Of a stretch of DNA of 58,823 nucleotides, positions 34,768-43,809 are shown one piece after another. The stretch is taken from positions 1-58,823 of the forward strand of contig DAIDHR010000008.1 in NCBI GenBank assembly GCA_027459605.1, written 5' to 3'. The first letter of the stretch is position 1. Each line of letters starts with the position of its first letter. A program made the position numbers and the translations under genes. Below the pieces are notes generated by a model. That model worked only from the letters and a program-made list of their open reading frames with translations. It had not been told where the DNA came from and searched no databases. This stretch comes from Alphaproteobacteria bacterium. GTDB taxonomy: Bacteria > Pseudomonadota > Alphaproteobacteria > UBA9655.

Positions 34768-34797
34768 TTGACATCCTCCAGATGCGCTTGATATAAA
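34768..34797 (+). promoter_or_regulatory. Sigma-70-type promoter of the yejA-like gene
   Basis: TTGACA (34768-34773), an 18-bp spacer and TATAAA (34792-34797) lie about 40 bp before the ATG at 34836. It is the best -35/-10 pair I saw in the window. The rest of the 34523-34835 gap shows no gene; a 63-codon minus ORF there lacks support. Confidence 0.7.
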
Positions 34798-34835
34798 AGG
34801 TTTCTCACAACTTTAACGAAAGTAGGAGAAATCAA

Positions 34836-36626
34836 ATGAAAAGAGCTTTGCTTTTACTATTACTGAGTCTTCCTTTTTTTATTTCTCCCTTAAAAGCTAA
34901 AGAACAACATGGCATAGCCATGCATGGGGACCTAAAGTATCCGCCTAATTTTACTCATTTCGATACTGTCAACGCAAACGCACCTAAGGGAGGAGACTAT
35001 AAACTAGCTGTTGTAGGTACCTTTGATACCCTCAATCCCTACACTCTCAAAGGAACTCCCCCTGCTGGAATTCGAGATTTTTTGTTTGAAAGTCTTATGG
35101 ACCGATCACCTGATGAACCTTTTAGCCTCTATGGCCTTGTTGCTGAAAGCCTCGAGGTTGGGCCTGAAAGATCCTGGGTAATTTTTAACATAAACCCAAA
35201 GGCCAAGTGGCAGGACGGCAGTCCCATAACAGCAAGTGATGTGGCCTTTTCTTATAAAACCTTATTAGAACATGGCACACCAGGACAAAAAATGTACTAT
35301 AAAAAAGTAAAAAATGTTGAAATCCTAAGTGATCGTAAAATCAAATTCGTATTTGATAAAGTTGATGGAAAATATGATGCCGAAATGCCACTCATTATTG
35401 GGGTTATGGCTCTTTTCTCCGAGAAGAACCTTAAAGGAAAGGATTTTGAAAAAACAGGGCTCACCCCTTTACTTGCCAGTGGACCCTATAAAGTAGCCAA
35501 GGTTGAACCAGGTCGGTCCATCACCTACCAACGCGATCCCAACTATTGGGGCAAGGACCTTCCCGTGAATAAGGGATGTTTCAATTTTGATACAGTTCGC
35601 TTTGACTTTTATAAGAACGCAGCCATAGCTTTTGAAGCCTTTAAGGCAGGAAATGTGGATAGTCGAGAGGAATCAGATCCAGGAAAATGGGCACAAAAGT
35701 ATAATTTCCCTGCAGTTCAAAAGGGTCTGGTGAAATGTGTTGAAATCCCCCATCAACATCAAGTTGGAATGCAAGCCTTTGCTTTCAATACTCGTCGGGA
35801 GATCTTTCGGGATCCCCGCGTGCGGCTGGCCCTTACTTATGCCTTTGATTATGATTGGCTGAATAAGAACTTATTTCATGGTGCTATGACTCGCACAACG
35901 AGCTTTTTTGACAACACAGAGCTTGCTTCAAAAGGCTTGCCCGAAGGTCCAGAACTTACGCTGTTAGAGCCATTTCGTGCTCAATTACCAAAGGAACTCT
36001 TTGAAAAGGCTTATACCCTTCCTACGTCAGAAAAAGGCAGGCGAGAGAATCTAAAAGTAGCTCAGCAACTCTTAAAAGAAGCTGGCTGGGTTACCAAGGG
36101 TGGTAAACTCATTAATGAAAAAACAGGTAAACCTTTTGCCTTTGAAATTCTTTTAAATACCCCTGAAAATGAGAAAGTCGCCCTAGCCTTTTCGCGGGAT
36201 TTAAAACAACTTGGAATCCAAGCCACCGCCCGAACTGTGGATGCGTCTCAATACGAAAAACGTCGGATTAATATGGACTTTGATATGATAATCCATTTTT
36301 GGGGTCACTCCCTTTCTCCTGGCAATGAACAGTCTTTTTATTGGAGCTCCAAGGCTGCGGACGAGCCAGGAACGCGGAATTATCCTGGCATTAAAAGTCC
36401 TGCAGTTGATGCACTTTGTGGTATGATTACTAATGCAAAAGAACGGAAGGATCTAGTGACAGCCGTTAAAGCCCTTGATCGCGCTCTTCTCTGGGGACAT
36501 TATGTCATTCCTCTTGGTCACCGCAGTAAAGACTATGTAGCCTACTGGACGAAAATTGATCACCCTCCATTGGGGCCAACGGGTATTCCCAGCATTCATA
36601 CTTTTTGGGCACGAAAAGAAAAATAA
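34836..36626 (+). CDS. YejA-like ABC transporter substrate-binding protein
   Basis: Codes for 596 residues. A signal peptide (RALLLLLLSLPFFISPLKA) is followed by a family 5 extracellular solute-binding domain. YejA-type sequences are seen: HGDLKYPPNFTHFDTVNANAP at the mature N-terminus, GTFDTLNPYTLKG, KWQDGSPITASDVAFSY, and FAFNTRREIFRDPRVRLALTYAFDYDWLN. It should deliver peptides to an inner-membrane ABC permease. No permease or ATPase gene is adjacent, so those are elsewhere or lost. A TTGACA/TATAAA promoter precedes it. Confidence 0.92.
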   Translation: MKRALLLLLLSLPFFISPLKAKEQHGIAMHGDLKYPPNFTHFDTVNANAPKGGDYKLAVVGTFDTLNPYTLKGTPPAGIRDFLFESLMDRSPDEPFSLYGLVAESLEVGPERSWVIFNINPKAKWQDGSPITASDVAFSYKTLLEHGTPGQKMYYKKVKNVEILSDRKIKFVFDKVDGKYDAEMPLIIGVMALFSEKNLKGKDFEKTGLTPLLASGPYKVAKVEPGRSITYQRDPNYWGKDLPVNKGCFNFDTVRFDFYKNAAIAFEAFKAGNVDSREESDPGKWAQKYNFPAVQKGLVKCVEIPHQHQVGMQAFAFNTRREIFRDPRVRLALTYAFDYDWLNKNLFHGAMTRTTSFFDNTELASKGLPEGPELTLLEPFRAQLPKELFEKAYTLPTSEKGRRENLKVAQQLLKEAGWVTKGGKLINEKTGKPFAFEILLNTPENEKVALAFSRDLKQLGIQATARTVDASQYEKRRINMDFDMIIHFWGHSLSPGNEQSFYWSSKAADEPGTRNYPGIKSPAVDALCGMITNAKERKDLVTAVKALDRALLWGHYVIPLGHRSKDYVAYWTKIDHPPLGPTGIPSIHTFWARKEK

Positions 36627-36644
36627 AAGGAAGGTCATAGGGTT

Positions 36645-37442
36645 ATGCCGGCCTCAAAAAAGAACCATCCCTTTCACATTGTAAATCCCAGCCCCTGGCC
36701 TTTTGTTGGATCTATTGGTGGACTTATAGCAGCCATTGGGCTTGTTCTTCTTATGCACAACCATGGGTATTACGTGCTGCTCATAGGACTTGCCCTTCTA
36801 GTTTTCACAATGGCAGGATGGTGGCGCGATGTGATTCGCGAGTCCGAAGATAAAGAAACGTATACCCCTTCTGTCAAATTTGGGCTTCGCACAGGAATGG
36901 CTCTTTTTATCACGTCTGAAGTGATGTTTTTTGTGGCATTTTTTTGGGCTTTTTTTAACGCAAGTCTCTTTCCAACCGAGCCTACGGGTGGGGTGTGGCC
37001 ACCCAAAGGGATTCACCCTCTTAACCCCTTTGATTACCCTTACTTCAACACGTTAATTTTGCTTCTTTCGGGAACCACCATTACTTGGGCCCACCATGCT
37101 CTTTTGGCAAATCATAAAAAGGATGTTTTGAAAGGAATTGGATTTACTATTCTTTTAGGGCTCATTTTTACATCTATCCAAGCTTTTGAATATGCCCATG
37201 CCACGTTTGCCTTTAAGGGAGGTATCTATCCTTCAACTTTTTATATGGCAACGGGCTTTCACGGGGTTCACGTCATCGTTGGAACTCTTTTTCTTCTGGT
37301 ATGCTGGTTCCGAGCTCACCTGGATCAGTTTACCCCTGAGAGTCATGTCGGTTTTGAAGCCGCTGCTTGGTATTGGCATTTTGTTGATGTGGTGTGGCTC
37401 TTTCTATTTGTGAGTATCTACTGGTGGGGATCGGGATTATAA
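36645..37442 (+). CDS. coxC: Cytochrome c oxidase subunit III
   Basis: Codes for 265 residues with seven membrane helices. Family markers include HPFHIVNPSPWPFVGSIGG, FITSEVMFFVAFFWAFF, WPPKGIHPLNPFDYPYFNT, GFHGVHVIVGTLFL and the end YWHFVDVVWLFLFVSIYWWG. It is part of the aa3-type terminal oxidase, showing aerobic respiration. Subunits I and II are not in the window; SURF1 follows. Confidence 0.96.
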   Translation: MPASKKNHPFHIVNPSPWPFVGSIGGLIAAIGLVLLMHNHGYYVLLIGLALLVFTMAGWWRDVIRESEDKETYTPSVKFGLRTGMALFITSEVMFFVAFFWAFFNASLFPTEPTGGVWPPKGIHPLNPFDYPYFNTLILLLSGTTITWAHHALLANHKKDVLKGIGFTILLGLIFTSIQAFEYAHATFAFKGGIYPSTFYMATGFHGVHVIVGTLFLLVCWFRAHLDQFTPESHVGFEAAAWYWHFVDVVWLFLFVSIYWWGSGL

Positions 37443-37468
37443 TACCATTTTGCAAGTAGTGAGGCTTC

Positions 37469-38140
37469 TTGAAATATTTCACTGTTTTTATGATTTTTTT
37501 CATTCTTGTGTTTATTGGCCTAGGTACCTGGCAACTACAGAGGAAGGGTGAAAAGGAGGCTCTTCTTGAGCGCTTAGCTCAAAGCAAAAGTGCTCCCGCT
37601 CAAAATGTCGATACTCTTTTAACCCCCAGTCTTTTTCAGCATGTATTTGCAGAAGGCCATTTCTTGCAAGGAAAAACTATTTTTCTTCAATCCAAAGTCC
37701 ACATGGGAAAAAATGGTGTTTATGTTTTCGATGTTTTTCAAAGTCGAAGAGGGCACTACCTTTTGGTACAACGAGGGTGGGCTCAAAAGGAAATTTATTC
37801 TTTTCTTAAGGAAGATCTTAAAGTTAAAGGGATTGCAAGACAACCTTCCCCTCCCTCTTATTTTCAACCGGCAAACACAAAAGGAACTTATTTTTGGATT
37901 GACCTTAAAGCCCTTTCACAAGATCTTGAGATCCCTCTCTTGCCCTACTATCTTGTAGCAAAAGATTCCTTTGACCCTCGAATTCAGGCTACAAACCCAA
38001 TCTCAACACTATCAAATAATCACCTTGAATATGCCATAACGTGGTATAGCCTTGCTTTTTCCCTCATTTTTATGCTCTTCTGGAGAAATAAAACCATTTT
38101 TAAAAGGAAATCCTGTGACTGTACGACTGACAACGCTTGA
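37469..38140 (+). CDS. SURF1-family oxidase assembly factor
   Basis: Codes for 223 residues with one membrane helix at each end. The N-terminal GTWQLQRKGEKEALLERL and C-terminal NHLEYAITWYSLAFSL are the SURF1 signatures. It helps insert heme a into cytochrome oxidase subunit I. The start is TTG 37469 with GAGG 4 bp ahead; no better in-frame start exists. The gene follows coxC and overlaps the M16 peptidase start by 26 bp. Confidence 0.92.
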   Translation: MKYFTVFMIFFILVFIGLGTWQLQRKGEKEALLERLAQSKSAPAQNVDTLLTPSLFQHVFAEGHFLQGKTIFLQSKVHMGKNGVYVFDVFQSRRGHYLLVQRGWAQKEIYSFLKEDLKVKGIARQPSPPSYFQPANTKGTYFWIDLKALSQDLEIPLLPYYLVAKDSFDPRIQATNPISTLSNNHLEYAITWYSLAFSLIFMLFWRNKTIFKRKSCDCTTDNA

Positions 38141-39347
38141 TAATGGCTTAAGAGTAATTACCGATGATCTTCCTGGTATTGCTACAGCAACCTTAGGATT
38201 ATGGGTCGAAGTTGGAACCCGCAATGAGCCCCCCGAAATAAATGGCGTCTCCCATTTTTTAGAGCACATGGCTTTTAAAGGAACATCTCGCCGCTCAGCC
38301 AAACAAATTGCTGAAGAAATAGAAAGCGTCGGTGGGCATTTGAATGCTTATACCTCAAGAGAAAACACCGCCTACCATGCTCGTATCTTAGAAGCAGATG
38401 TTCCTTTGGCCTTAGATATCATTGCTGATATCATTCAAAATTCAACCTTTGAAGAAGATGAAATTGCACGTGAAAGAGATGTTATTCTTCAAGAAATAGG
38501 ACAAGCCTTTGATACGCCAGATGATGTTATTTTTGACCATTTTCAAAAAACGGCTTTTCCTAACCATCCTTTAGGGCGTCCCATTTTAGGTCCTCCTGAG
38601 ATTATTCGCCACATGTCTCGGAATCAATTAAAGGGATATATGGAAAAAGAATATACGGCCTCTCGTATGGTTTTTGCAGCCACAGGAGGGGTAAACCATG
38701 ACCAAATCGTTGAACTTTGCCAAAAACAATTCGCTCAACTTGCAACTCATCCCACAGAAAACTTCATCAAGGCTTCCTATAAGGGGGGACAACTTTTTGA
38801 GAAACGGGATCTCGAGCAAATTCACCTTTTACTTGGATTTGAATCTTGCCCCTATGGGGATCTGGACTATTACCCCCTCGCTGTTTTTTCGAGCCTTTTA
38901 GGAGGAGGAATGTCTTCGCGTCTTTTCCAAGAAGTCCGTGAAAAAAGAGGGCTTGTCTACTCTGTTTATTCCTTTAACACTGCTTTTCGAGATGCGGGTA
39001 TTTTTGGGATCTATGCAGGCACAGGAGTTGGTCAAGTAACAGAGCTTTTACCCACCATTAAAAAAGTTCTCAAAGAGTTTCCTAAAACCCTTGATGATAA
39101 AGAAATCAATCGAAGTAAATCCCAACTTAAAGCAGGGCTCTTAATGGCTCTTGAGAGCACATCCGCCCGATGTGAACAACTTGCCCAACAGTTAATGATC
39201 TATAAAAGACATATTCCTCCTTATGAGATTATTGAGAAAGTAAACGCTGTCACCCGAAAAGATATCATCGAAGCGACAGAACGACTTCTATCAAAAACCC
39301 CAACCTTTACAGCTCTAGGACCAGGCGAAGAGATCAAATGGGAATAG
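38115..39347 (+). CDS. M16 zinc peptidase, processing-peptidase type
   Basis: Codes for 410 residues. The inverted zinc motif HFLEH is in GVSHFLEHMAFKGT, followed by the third-ligand region ILQEIGQAFDTPDD. RLFQEVREKRGLVYSVYSF marks the second domain. It belongs to the bacterial relatives of mitochondrial processing peptidase. The frame opens 21 codons earlier inside SURF1, but GTG 38115 with AAGGA ahead yields the usual N-terminus VRLTTLDNGLRV. In many alphaproteobacteria thrC lies between SURF1 and this gene; here it is absent. Confidence 0.92.
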   Translation: MTVRLTTLDNGLRVITDDLPGIATATLGLWVEVGTRNEPPEINGVSHFLEHMAFKGTSRRSAKQIAEEIESVGGHLNAYTSRENTAYHARILEADVPLALDIIADIIQNSTFEEDEIARERDVILQEIGQAFDTPDDVIFDHFQKTAFPNHPLGRPILGPPEIIRHMSRNQLKGYMEKEYTASRMVFAATGGVNHDQIVELCQKQFAQLATHPTENFIKASYKGGQLFEKRDLEQIHLLLGFESCPYGDLDYYPLAVFSSLLGGGMSSRLFQEVREKRGLVYSVYSFNTAFRDAGIFGIYAGTGVGQVTELLPTIKKVLKEFPKTLDDKEINRSKSQLKAGLLMALESTSARCEQLAQQLMIYKRHIPPYEIIEKVNAVTRKDIIEATERLLSKTPTFTALGPGEEIKWE

Positions 39348-39406
39348 GTAGATGTTTATTGCAGTAATTTATCAAGGACGCTCTTCAGCGCTTCTAAAGG
39401 GTTTGC

Positions 39407-39533
39407 TCATACCATTTTGCATTTAAACAATGAGTAGGAAGACAAGGCAGGGGCGCAAAGCGTATTTCTAATATGTGAGCACCCCAACTCCGAAGTCTGA
39501 CGCCCTCATTAGAAGAATGCGAATTGGTACCAA
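39407..39533 (+). repeat. Palindromic repeat family B, better-preserved copy
   Basis: Inverted ends TACCATTTTGCATT (39410-39423) and AATGCGAATTGGTA pair. An inner AATGAG/CTCATT pair is also present. A diverged copy lies at 26371-26480 in the same orientation. It fills the centre of the 336-bp gap between the M16 peptidase gene and the tad genes. The rest of that gap has the tadG promoter and no gene. Confidence 0.65.
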
Positions 39534-39607
39534 TAAATCACGCCAAAAGAACTCGGGAAACACCCTCTTCATGCTTGATGCTAATAAGAAAACACGGGGT
39601 ATTCAAT

Positions 39608-39636
39608 TTGCAGCCCCCCAAATTATGTGTTATATT
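39608..39636 (+). promoter_or_regulatory. Candidate promoter of tadG-tadE genes
   Basis: TTGCAG (39608-39613), 17 bp, then TATATT (39631-39636), about 48 bp before the ATG at 39684. It is a moderate match to a sigma-70 promoter. Confidence 0.4.
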
Positions 39637-39683
39637 TAATATTATAAAAGTTATGATAATACAAATGAGCAGGGACTGAATAA

Positions 39684-40931
39684 ATGATATTTGACAGATT
39701 TTCTCTTAAAGAAAAAATAAATACCCTCTTTAAGCGAGATAAAGGGGCCATTGCGATTATTACTGGTTTGGGTATCCTTGTCTTTATTGGTTTTGCGGCT
39801 TTAGCTATCGATGTAGGAACCTGGTATTCCCAGAAACGGCAGCTCCAAATCGCAGCCGATGCAGGAGCTATAGGTGGAGCAATTGCTTTAAGCAAAACAG
39901 GCAAGTCTACCCTTAATACGTATGTAAATCACGATTTGGCACTCAATGGATGTACCGCTGCAAATAATTGTACTATTGTAGCCATCAACAATCCACCCGC
40001 CTCTCCAGATCCTTTAGCTTCAAATACTTTTGCGGTTGAGGTTGTCCTATCAAAACCAGCTCCGCTTTTTCTATCCAGGCTTTTCCTTGCCTCCCCACCA
40101 AACCTTCATGCAAGAGCCGTTGCTGGGAAAAATCAAATTTCTCAGTGCGCTGTCATTCTTTCAAATAGCGGCATTGGATTAAATGCTAAAGGAGGGTCAA
40201 CTTTAAATTCTCCTAATTGTGGAGTCTACGTCGATTCAAATGCAAGCAACGCTGTTAATACCACAGGTAATGCCCTTATAAATGCTAAAAGTGTAAGCGT
40301 TGTGGGAGGAGTCAACACAAGTGGAGGCGGAACCATCACAGGCCCTATTTCATCAGGCGCGGCTACCCTTAATGATCCTTTTAGCGGCCTTCAAATTCCT
40401 CCTTTTTCTGGGTGTAATCAAACGAACTTCTCAACCCATGGAACAGTAACAATCAACCCAGGTGTTTATTGTGGGGGTATTAACTTAGGAAGTCATTCTG
40501 TTGTAACAATGAGTCCAGGTACTTATTTCCTCGATCAAGGATCCCTCACCGTAGGAGCCCAAACAACCCTGACGGGAACAGGTGTCACTATTATTTTGAC
40601 CAGCTCCACAGGAAGTAATTATGGTACCGTTAGCATCGTAGGTGGCACATCGGTAAATTTATCACCTTCAACAACTGGACCATTAGCAGGAGTTCTTATG
40701 TTTGAAGACAGAAATTCCAGTGGAGTATCTGTCAACTTGGACGGCGGATCAACTCAAGTGTTAAGCGGTCTCTTATATTTCCCAACCGCAAACGTTGACT
40801 ACAATGGTCAGGCTACTACAGGGGCAAGCACATGTCTTCAAATCGTCGCGAATACACTTACCTTAACAGGGGCAAGCAGCTTTGGAAATAATTGCCCAAC
40901 AAATCTTGGCAATATTCAACTTTTTGAGTAA
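39684..40931 (+). CDS. TadG-like pilus assembly protein
   Basis: Codes for 415 residues. The N-terminal Tad domain reads DKGAIAIITGLGILVFIGFA followed by ALAIDVGTWYSQKRQLQIAADAGAI, the membrane-anchored motif of TadG. The rest is Gly/Ser/Thr/Asn-rich with repeated short strands (e.g. SVSVVGGVNTSGGGTITGPI), suggestive of a beta-helix or adhesin-like surface domain. I see no von Willebrand A motif such as DxSxS that many TadG proteins carry. It leads three plus-strand genes with two TadE-like proteins and probably acts as a minor pseudopilin or adhesin. Confidence 0.75.
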   Translation: MIFDRFSLKEKINTLFKRDKGAIAIITGLGILVFIGFAALAIDVGTWYSQKRQLQIAADAGAIGGAIALSKTGKSTLNTYVNHDLALNGCTAANNCTIVAINNPPASPDPLASNTFAVEVVLSKPAPLFLSRLFLASPPNLHARAVAGKNQISQCAVILSNSGIGLNAKGGSTLNSPNCGVYVDSNASNAVNTTGNALINAKSVSVVGGVNTSGGGTITGPISSGAATLNDPFSGLQIPPFSGCNQTNFSTHGTVTINPGVYCGGINLGSHSVVTMSPGTYFLDQGSLTVGAQTTLTGTGVTIILTSSTGSNYGTVSIVGGTSVNLSPSTTGPLAGVLMFEDRNSSGVSVNLDGGSTQVLSGLLYFPTANVDYNGQATTGASTCLQIVANTLTLTGASSFGNNCPTNLGNIQLFE

Positions 40932-40948
40932 AGTGAGATAATTTTATT

Positions 40949-41389
40949 ATGAAATATATTTTGAATACTCTGAAAAATTCTAAGGGGGCGGTTGCTATTG
41001 AATTTGCGCTTGTACTTCCCTTTCTTTTTCTCCTTCTTTCTGGTGTAATTAATTTTGGGTTTATTCTAGCCAACCAAAACTTGCTCAATAATGTCGCGAG
41101 TGCTGGAATTCTGTATGCCTTCGGAAATGCTCCTAATCCGAACCCATCTCAAACAACTTTAATACAAAATGCAGCCATTGCTTCAACACCAAACTTAACC
41201 CCCCTTACTATCAACGTCACCCAATTTAACCAATGTGTAACAGGGGGAACGCCTCCAAACTGCTCCGATGGGAGTAGTCCGTCATATATAACCGTTACAG
41301 CCACAAGCTCAGTAAATCTTATGGCTCTTGATTTTGTGTTGCCAAATCCATTTACAACCCAAGCAACGGGTACAATAAGGACACAATAG
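40949..41389 (+). CDS. tadE: TadE-like pseudopilin
   Basis: Codes for 146 residues. SKGAVAIEFALVLPFLFLLL contains the TadE motif: Gly, then A-x-x-E-F at the processing site, and a single hydrophobic helix. It should be cut by the prepilin peptidase CpaA and act as a minor pilin. A polar domain with two cysteines (QCVTGGTPPNC) follows. The stop directly abuts the next TadE-like gene. Confidence 0.85.
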   Translation: MKYILNTLKNSKGAVAIEFALVLPFLFLLLSGVINFGFILANQNLLNNVASAGILYAFGNAPNPNPSQTTLIQNAAIASTPNLTPLTINVTQFNQCVTGGTPPNCSDGSSPSYITVTATSSVNLMALDFVLPNPFTTQATGTIRTQ

Positions 41390-41854
41390 GTGATTAAAAT
41401 GGGCATTTTAGCAAGGAACTTTATTTTAGCAAAAAAGATTAAAGGGTTTGTTCAATTATTTCTAAGCGCCAGTCAAATTTCACTCGTTTTAGTACGAAGC
41501 ACGAAAGGAGTCGCTGCTATCGAATTTGCTTTAGTTCTTCCTGTCTACCTTTTGGTCGTTTTAGGGATTATTGAACTAGGATATGTTTTATGGGGCTATT
41601 CATCCCTTGAATATGGCGCTTCTTATGGAGCACGCTATGCTTTCGTAAATCCTACAAGCTCGAATCAAGCTATAAAAAATGCAGCTTTAGCAAAAATAAG
41701 CCTTCCTCCAAATGCCATTACTTATACCGTAAGCGTTACGCCAAAGGTTTCAGTAGATATTCAAGGAACATTTACTTATTCTTTTACCTATATACCAATA
41801 CCCCCTATCACTATTAATACCCACCTTGTCCAAGCTCTCCCTGTATCATCTTAA
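41390..41854 (+). CDS. Second TadE-like pseudopilin
   Basis: Codes for 154 residues from GTG 41390, with ATG 41399 as an alternative. TKGVAAIEFALVLPVYLLVV is the TadE-type motif, here preceded by an unusually long basic leader of about 40 residues (ILARNFILAKKIKGFVQLFL). Such leaders occur in pseudopilins removed by CpaA. The 3' end is 17 bp from the opposing tadC stop. Confidence 0.82.
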   Translation: MIKMGILARNFILAKKIKGFVQLFLSASQISLVLVRSTKGVAAIEFALVLPVYLLVVLGIIELGYVLWGYSSLEYGASYGARYAFVNPTSSNQAIKNAALAKISLPPNAITYTVSVTPKVSVDIQGTFTYSFTYIPIPPITINTHLVQALPVSS

Positions 41855-41871
41855 GTTTTCTTTCAAAGAAC

Positions 41872-42822
41872 TTACCAATACTTTAACGATTTCAAAATAT
41901 TTAGCGTCGCAGGTCCCAGAATAACAATATAAATGCAGGGGAAAATAAGACCCATCATAGGAAGGGTAAGTAAAACAGGCAATTTGGCTGCTCTTTCCTC
42001 AGCTTCCACTAATCGATCTTGGCGAAACTGCTCAGCAATTGTACGCATGGTCTGGGCGATGGGGGTTCCGTATTGTTCTGCTTGAATTATGTTTGCAATA
42101 ATGGATTTAAAATAAGGAGAGTCCATACGGTCACTAAAATTCTGGAGGGCCCTCCGGCGATCGGGTAACATATTTAATTCGATTGATAAGAGGGCCAATT
42201 CGAATCCTAAATCAGAAGAAACTTGGGAAATTTCACGCGCAACCCTTTGGACAGTAGCTGTCAGGCTTAATCCAGCTTCTGTACAAATAACCATAAGATC
42301 AAGAGCTTCAGGAAATGCTTTCCGGATTTTCTCTTGGCGGATAAAAGAAAGTCTTTGTAAAATAAAATCAACTAGAAATGATCCAAACAGAGCAGCCACT
42401 ACAATCGCTATGATTTTAAAGAGAATATTTATTTGTGTATAATGAAATACAATAAATCCAACAATAATGGCTGGTGGGAAAATCATAATGGTCTTAGCAA
42501 TACCGTACATAAGATATGCATTGGTTGCTTTGATTCCAGCTTTATCAAACAGTCTTTTTAATTTCTCTTTTTCTTCTTCCCCGGTTCGTAAAACCTTATC
42601 AACTATCTTTCTTAGCCAGGGAAGTTTTTGATCCTGTTTTCGTTCATAGATTCTTGGTTGTGAAGAAATATCCTCTTGAAGTAATCTTTCCCTATATTCC
42701 AAAAGCCCTTTCAAACGTTCCCTAAAAACATCTTGATGGCGCAATTTCGTAAACAAATTAAATGCAAAATACAGTATGAAAAATGATAAAATAAAAGAAA
42801 GAATGTCTATACTATTTAGCAT
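41872..42822 (-). CDS. tadC: Tad inner-membrane platform protein TadC
   Basis: Codes for 316 residues, a type II secretion F domain protein with three to four membrane helices. Seen are FPEALDLMVICTEAGLSLTATVQRVA, SIELNMLPDRRRALQNFSDR and QFRQDRLVEAEERAAKLPV with LTLPMMGLIFPCIYIVILGP at the end. With TadB it forms the membrane platform of the pilus motor. It is the last gene of the long minus-strand cpa/tad run. Confidence 0.94.
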   Translation of the reverse strand: MLNSIDILSFILSFFILYFAFNLFTKLRHQDVFRERLKGLLEYRERLLQEDISSQPRIYERKQDQKLPWLRKIVDKVLRTGEEEKEKLKRLFDKAGIKATNAYLMYGIAKTIMIFPPAIIVGFIVFHYTQINILFKIIAIVVAALFGSFLVDFILQRLSFIRQEKIRKAFPEALDLMVICTEAGLSLTATVQRVAREISQVSSDLGFELALLSIELNMLPDRRRALQNFSDRMDSPYFKSIIANIIQAEQYGTPIAQTMRTIAEQFRQDRLVEAEERAAKLPVLLTLPMMGLIFPCIYIVILGPATLNILKSLKYW

Positions 42823-42834
42823 TTTATTTGCTTC

Positions 42835-43809
42835 CTAATAAGTTTCTTTATAGGCCATTCGCATGATGATTGTGATTCCTGAAATCAACATGACTGCTCC
42901 AATGATAAGAAGATAATGGCCTCTTTCTGTATAAAAAAGCGGATCTAAATAAGTTGGAGACGAAAAATAAATTGCTCCAAATATAAAGAAAGGAATACAT
43001 GTTAATATGATAGCGGTCATTCGTACTTCAGCTGTTAAAGCCTTTACCTTTTTCCGTAGATTAGAGCGCGCTCGAATTATTTTTGCAAAGTTATCAATGG
43101 CTTCTGCAAGACTTCCTCCCGTTTCTCTTTGTAAAGTAAGAACAATCGATAACATTCTGAAATCATCAATTCCAAGCCGGTTGGCAAGATCTCCAAAAAC
43201 AACTTCAAAAGGTTCTCCCAATCGCATTTTATCTATGGCCGTTCGGAAAACTTCTCCTACAATGCCTGAAGATTGCTCAGCCACCATCTCAAGAGTTCGA
43301 TCAACCGAATGTCCCACCTTGAGAGCGCGCCGAATTATATCTAAAGCAATTGGGAATTCTTCTAAGAATTGATTTTTGAGCCTCGTCGAAAGAATTTTTA
43401 TTATGATCCATGGAATTACAAAACTACAAAACAAACCGAATAAAATTGAAAAAAGTATATTTGTTCCAAAAATTAAAATGAATGCAATAGCTATACTTAA
43501 GCCTAAGCAACCACTCAGGAAAATAAATATACGGGGTGACGTATTAAGCCCTGCATGTTGAATCCATTCTTTTAGTCCTTCTACCCTTGGTATTTTACTT
43601 TTGAAGTAAGTATCTGCTATGGGTTGCTCTTTTAAAAGAGTAAGCCCCTCTCCTGTTCTAACTGGGGATTCTCCTTCTATAGCTTTAATCCGTTTTTTCC
43701 ACTCTGTTTTGTCTCCTTCCTTTTTCTTTGGAAGATAGATAAAAAAAACCCAATAGAGTATAAGAATTACTGGAACTTCCAGAAAGATGATGAAATCCTC
43801 AACACTCAT
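42835..43809 (-). CDS. tadB: Tad inner-membrane platform protein TadB
   Basis: Codes for 324 residues. An F-domain protein related to TadC: FPIALDIIRRALKVGHSVDRTLEMVAEQ and SIVLTLQRETGGSLAEAIDNFAKIIR are typical, with membrane helices near the start and the end. It overlaps cpaF by 4 bp and lies 12 bp from tadC, so the three are translated together. Confidence 0.94.
   Translation of the reverse strand: MSVEDFIIFLEVPVILILYWVFFIYLPKKKEGDKTEWKKRIKAIEGESPVRTGEGLTLLKEQPIADTYFKSKIPRVEGLKEWIQHAGLNTSPRIFIFLSGCLGLSIAIAFILIFGTNILFSILFGLFCSFVIPWIIIKILSTRLKNQFLEEFPIALDIIRRALKVGHSVDRTLEMVAEQSSGIVGEVFRTAIDKMRLGEPFEVVFGDLANRLGIDDFRMLSIVLTLQRETGGSLAEAIDNFAKIIRARSNLRKKVKALTAEVRMTAIILTCIPFFIFGAIYFSSPTYLDPLFYTERGHYLLIIGAVMLISGITIIMRMAYKETY

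Noticed and set aside
34644-34835. 63-codon minus ORF upstream of the yejA-like gene
   Set aside because: It covers the plus-strand promoter, has no ribosome site and no recognisable features.
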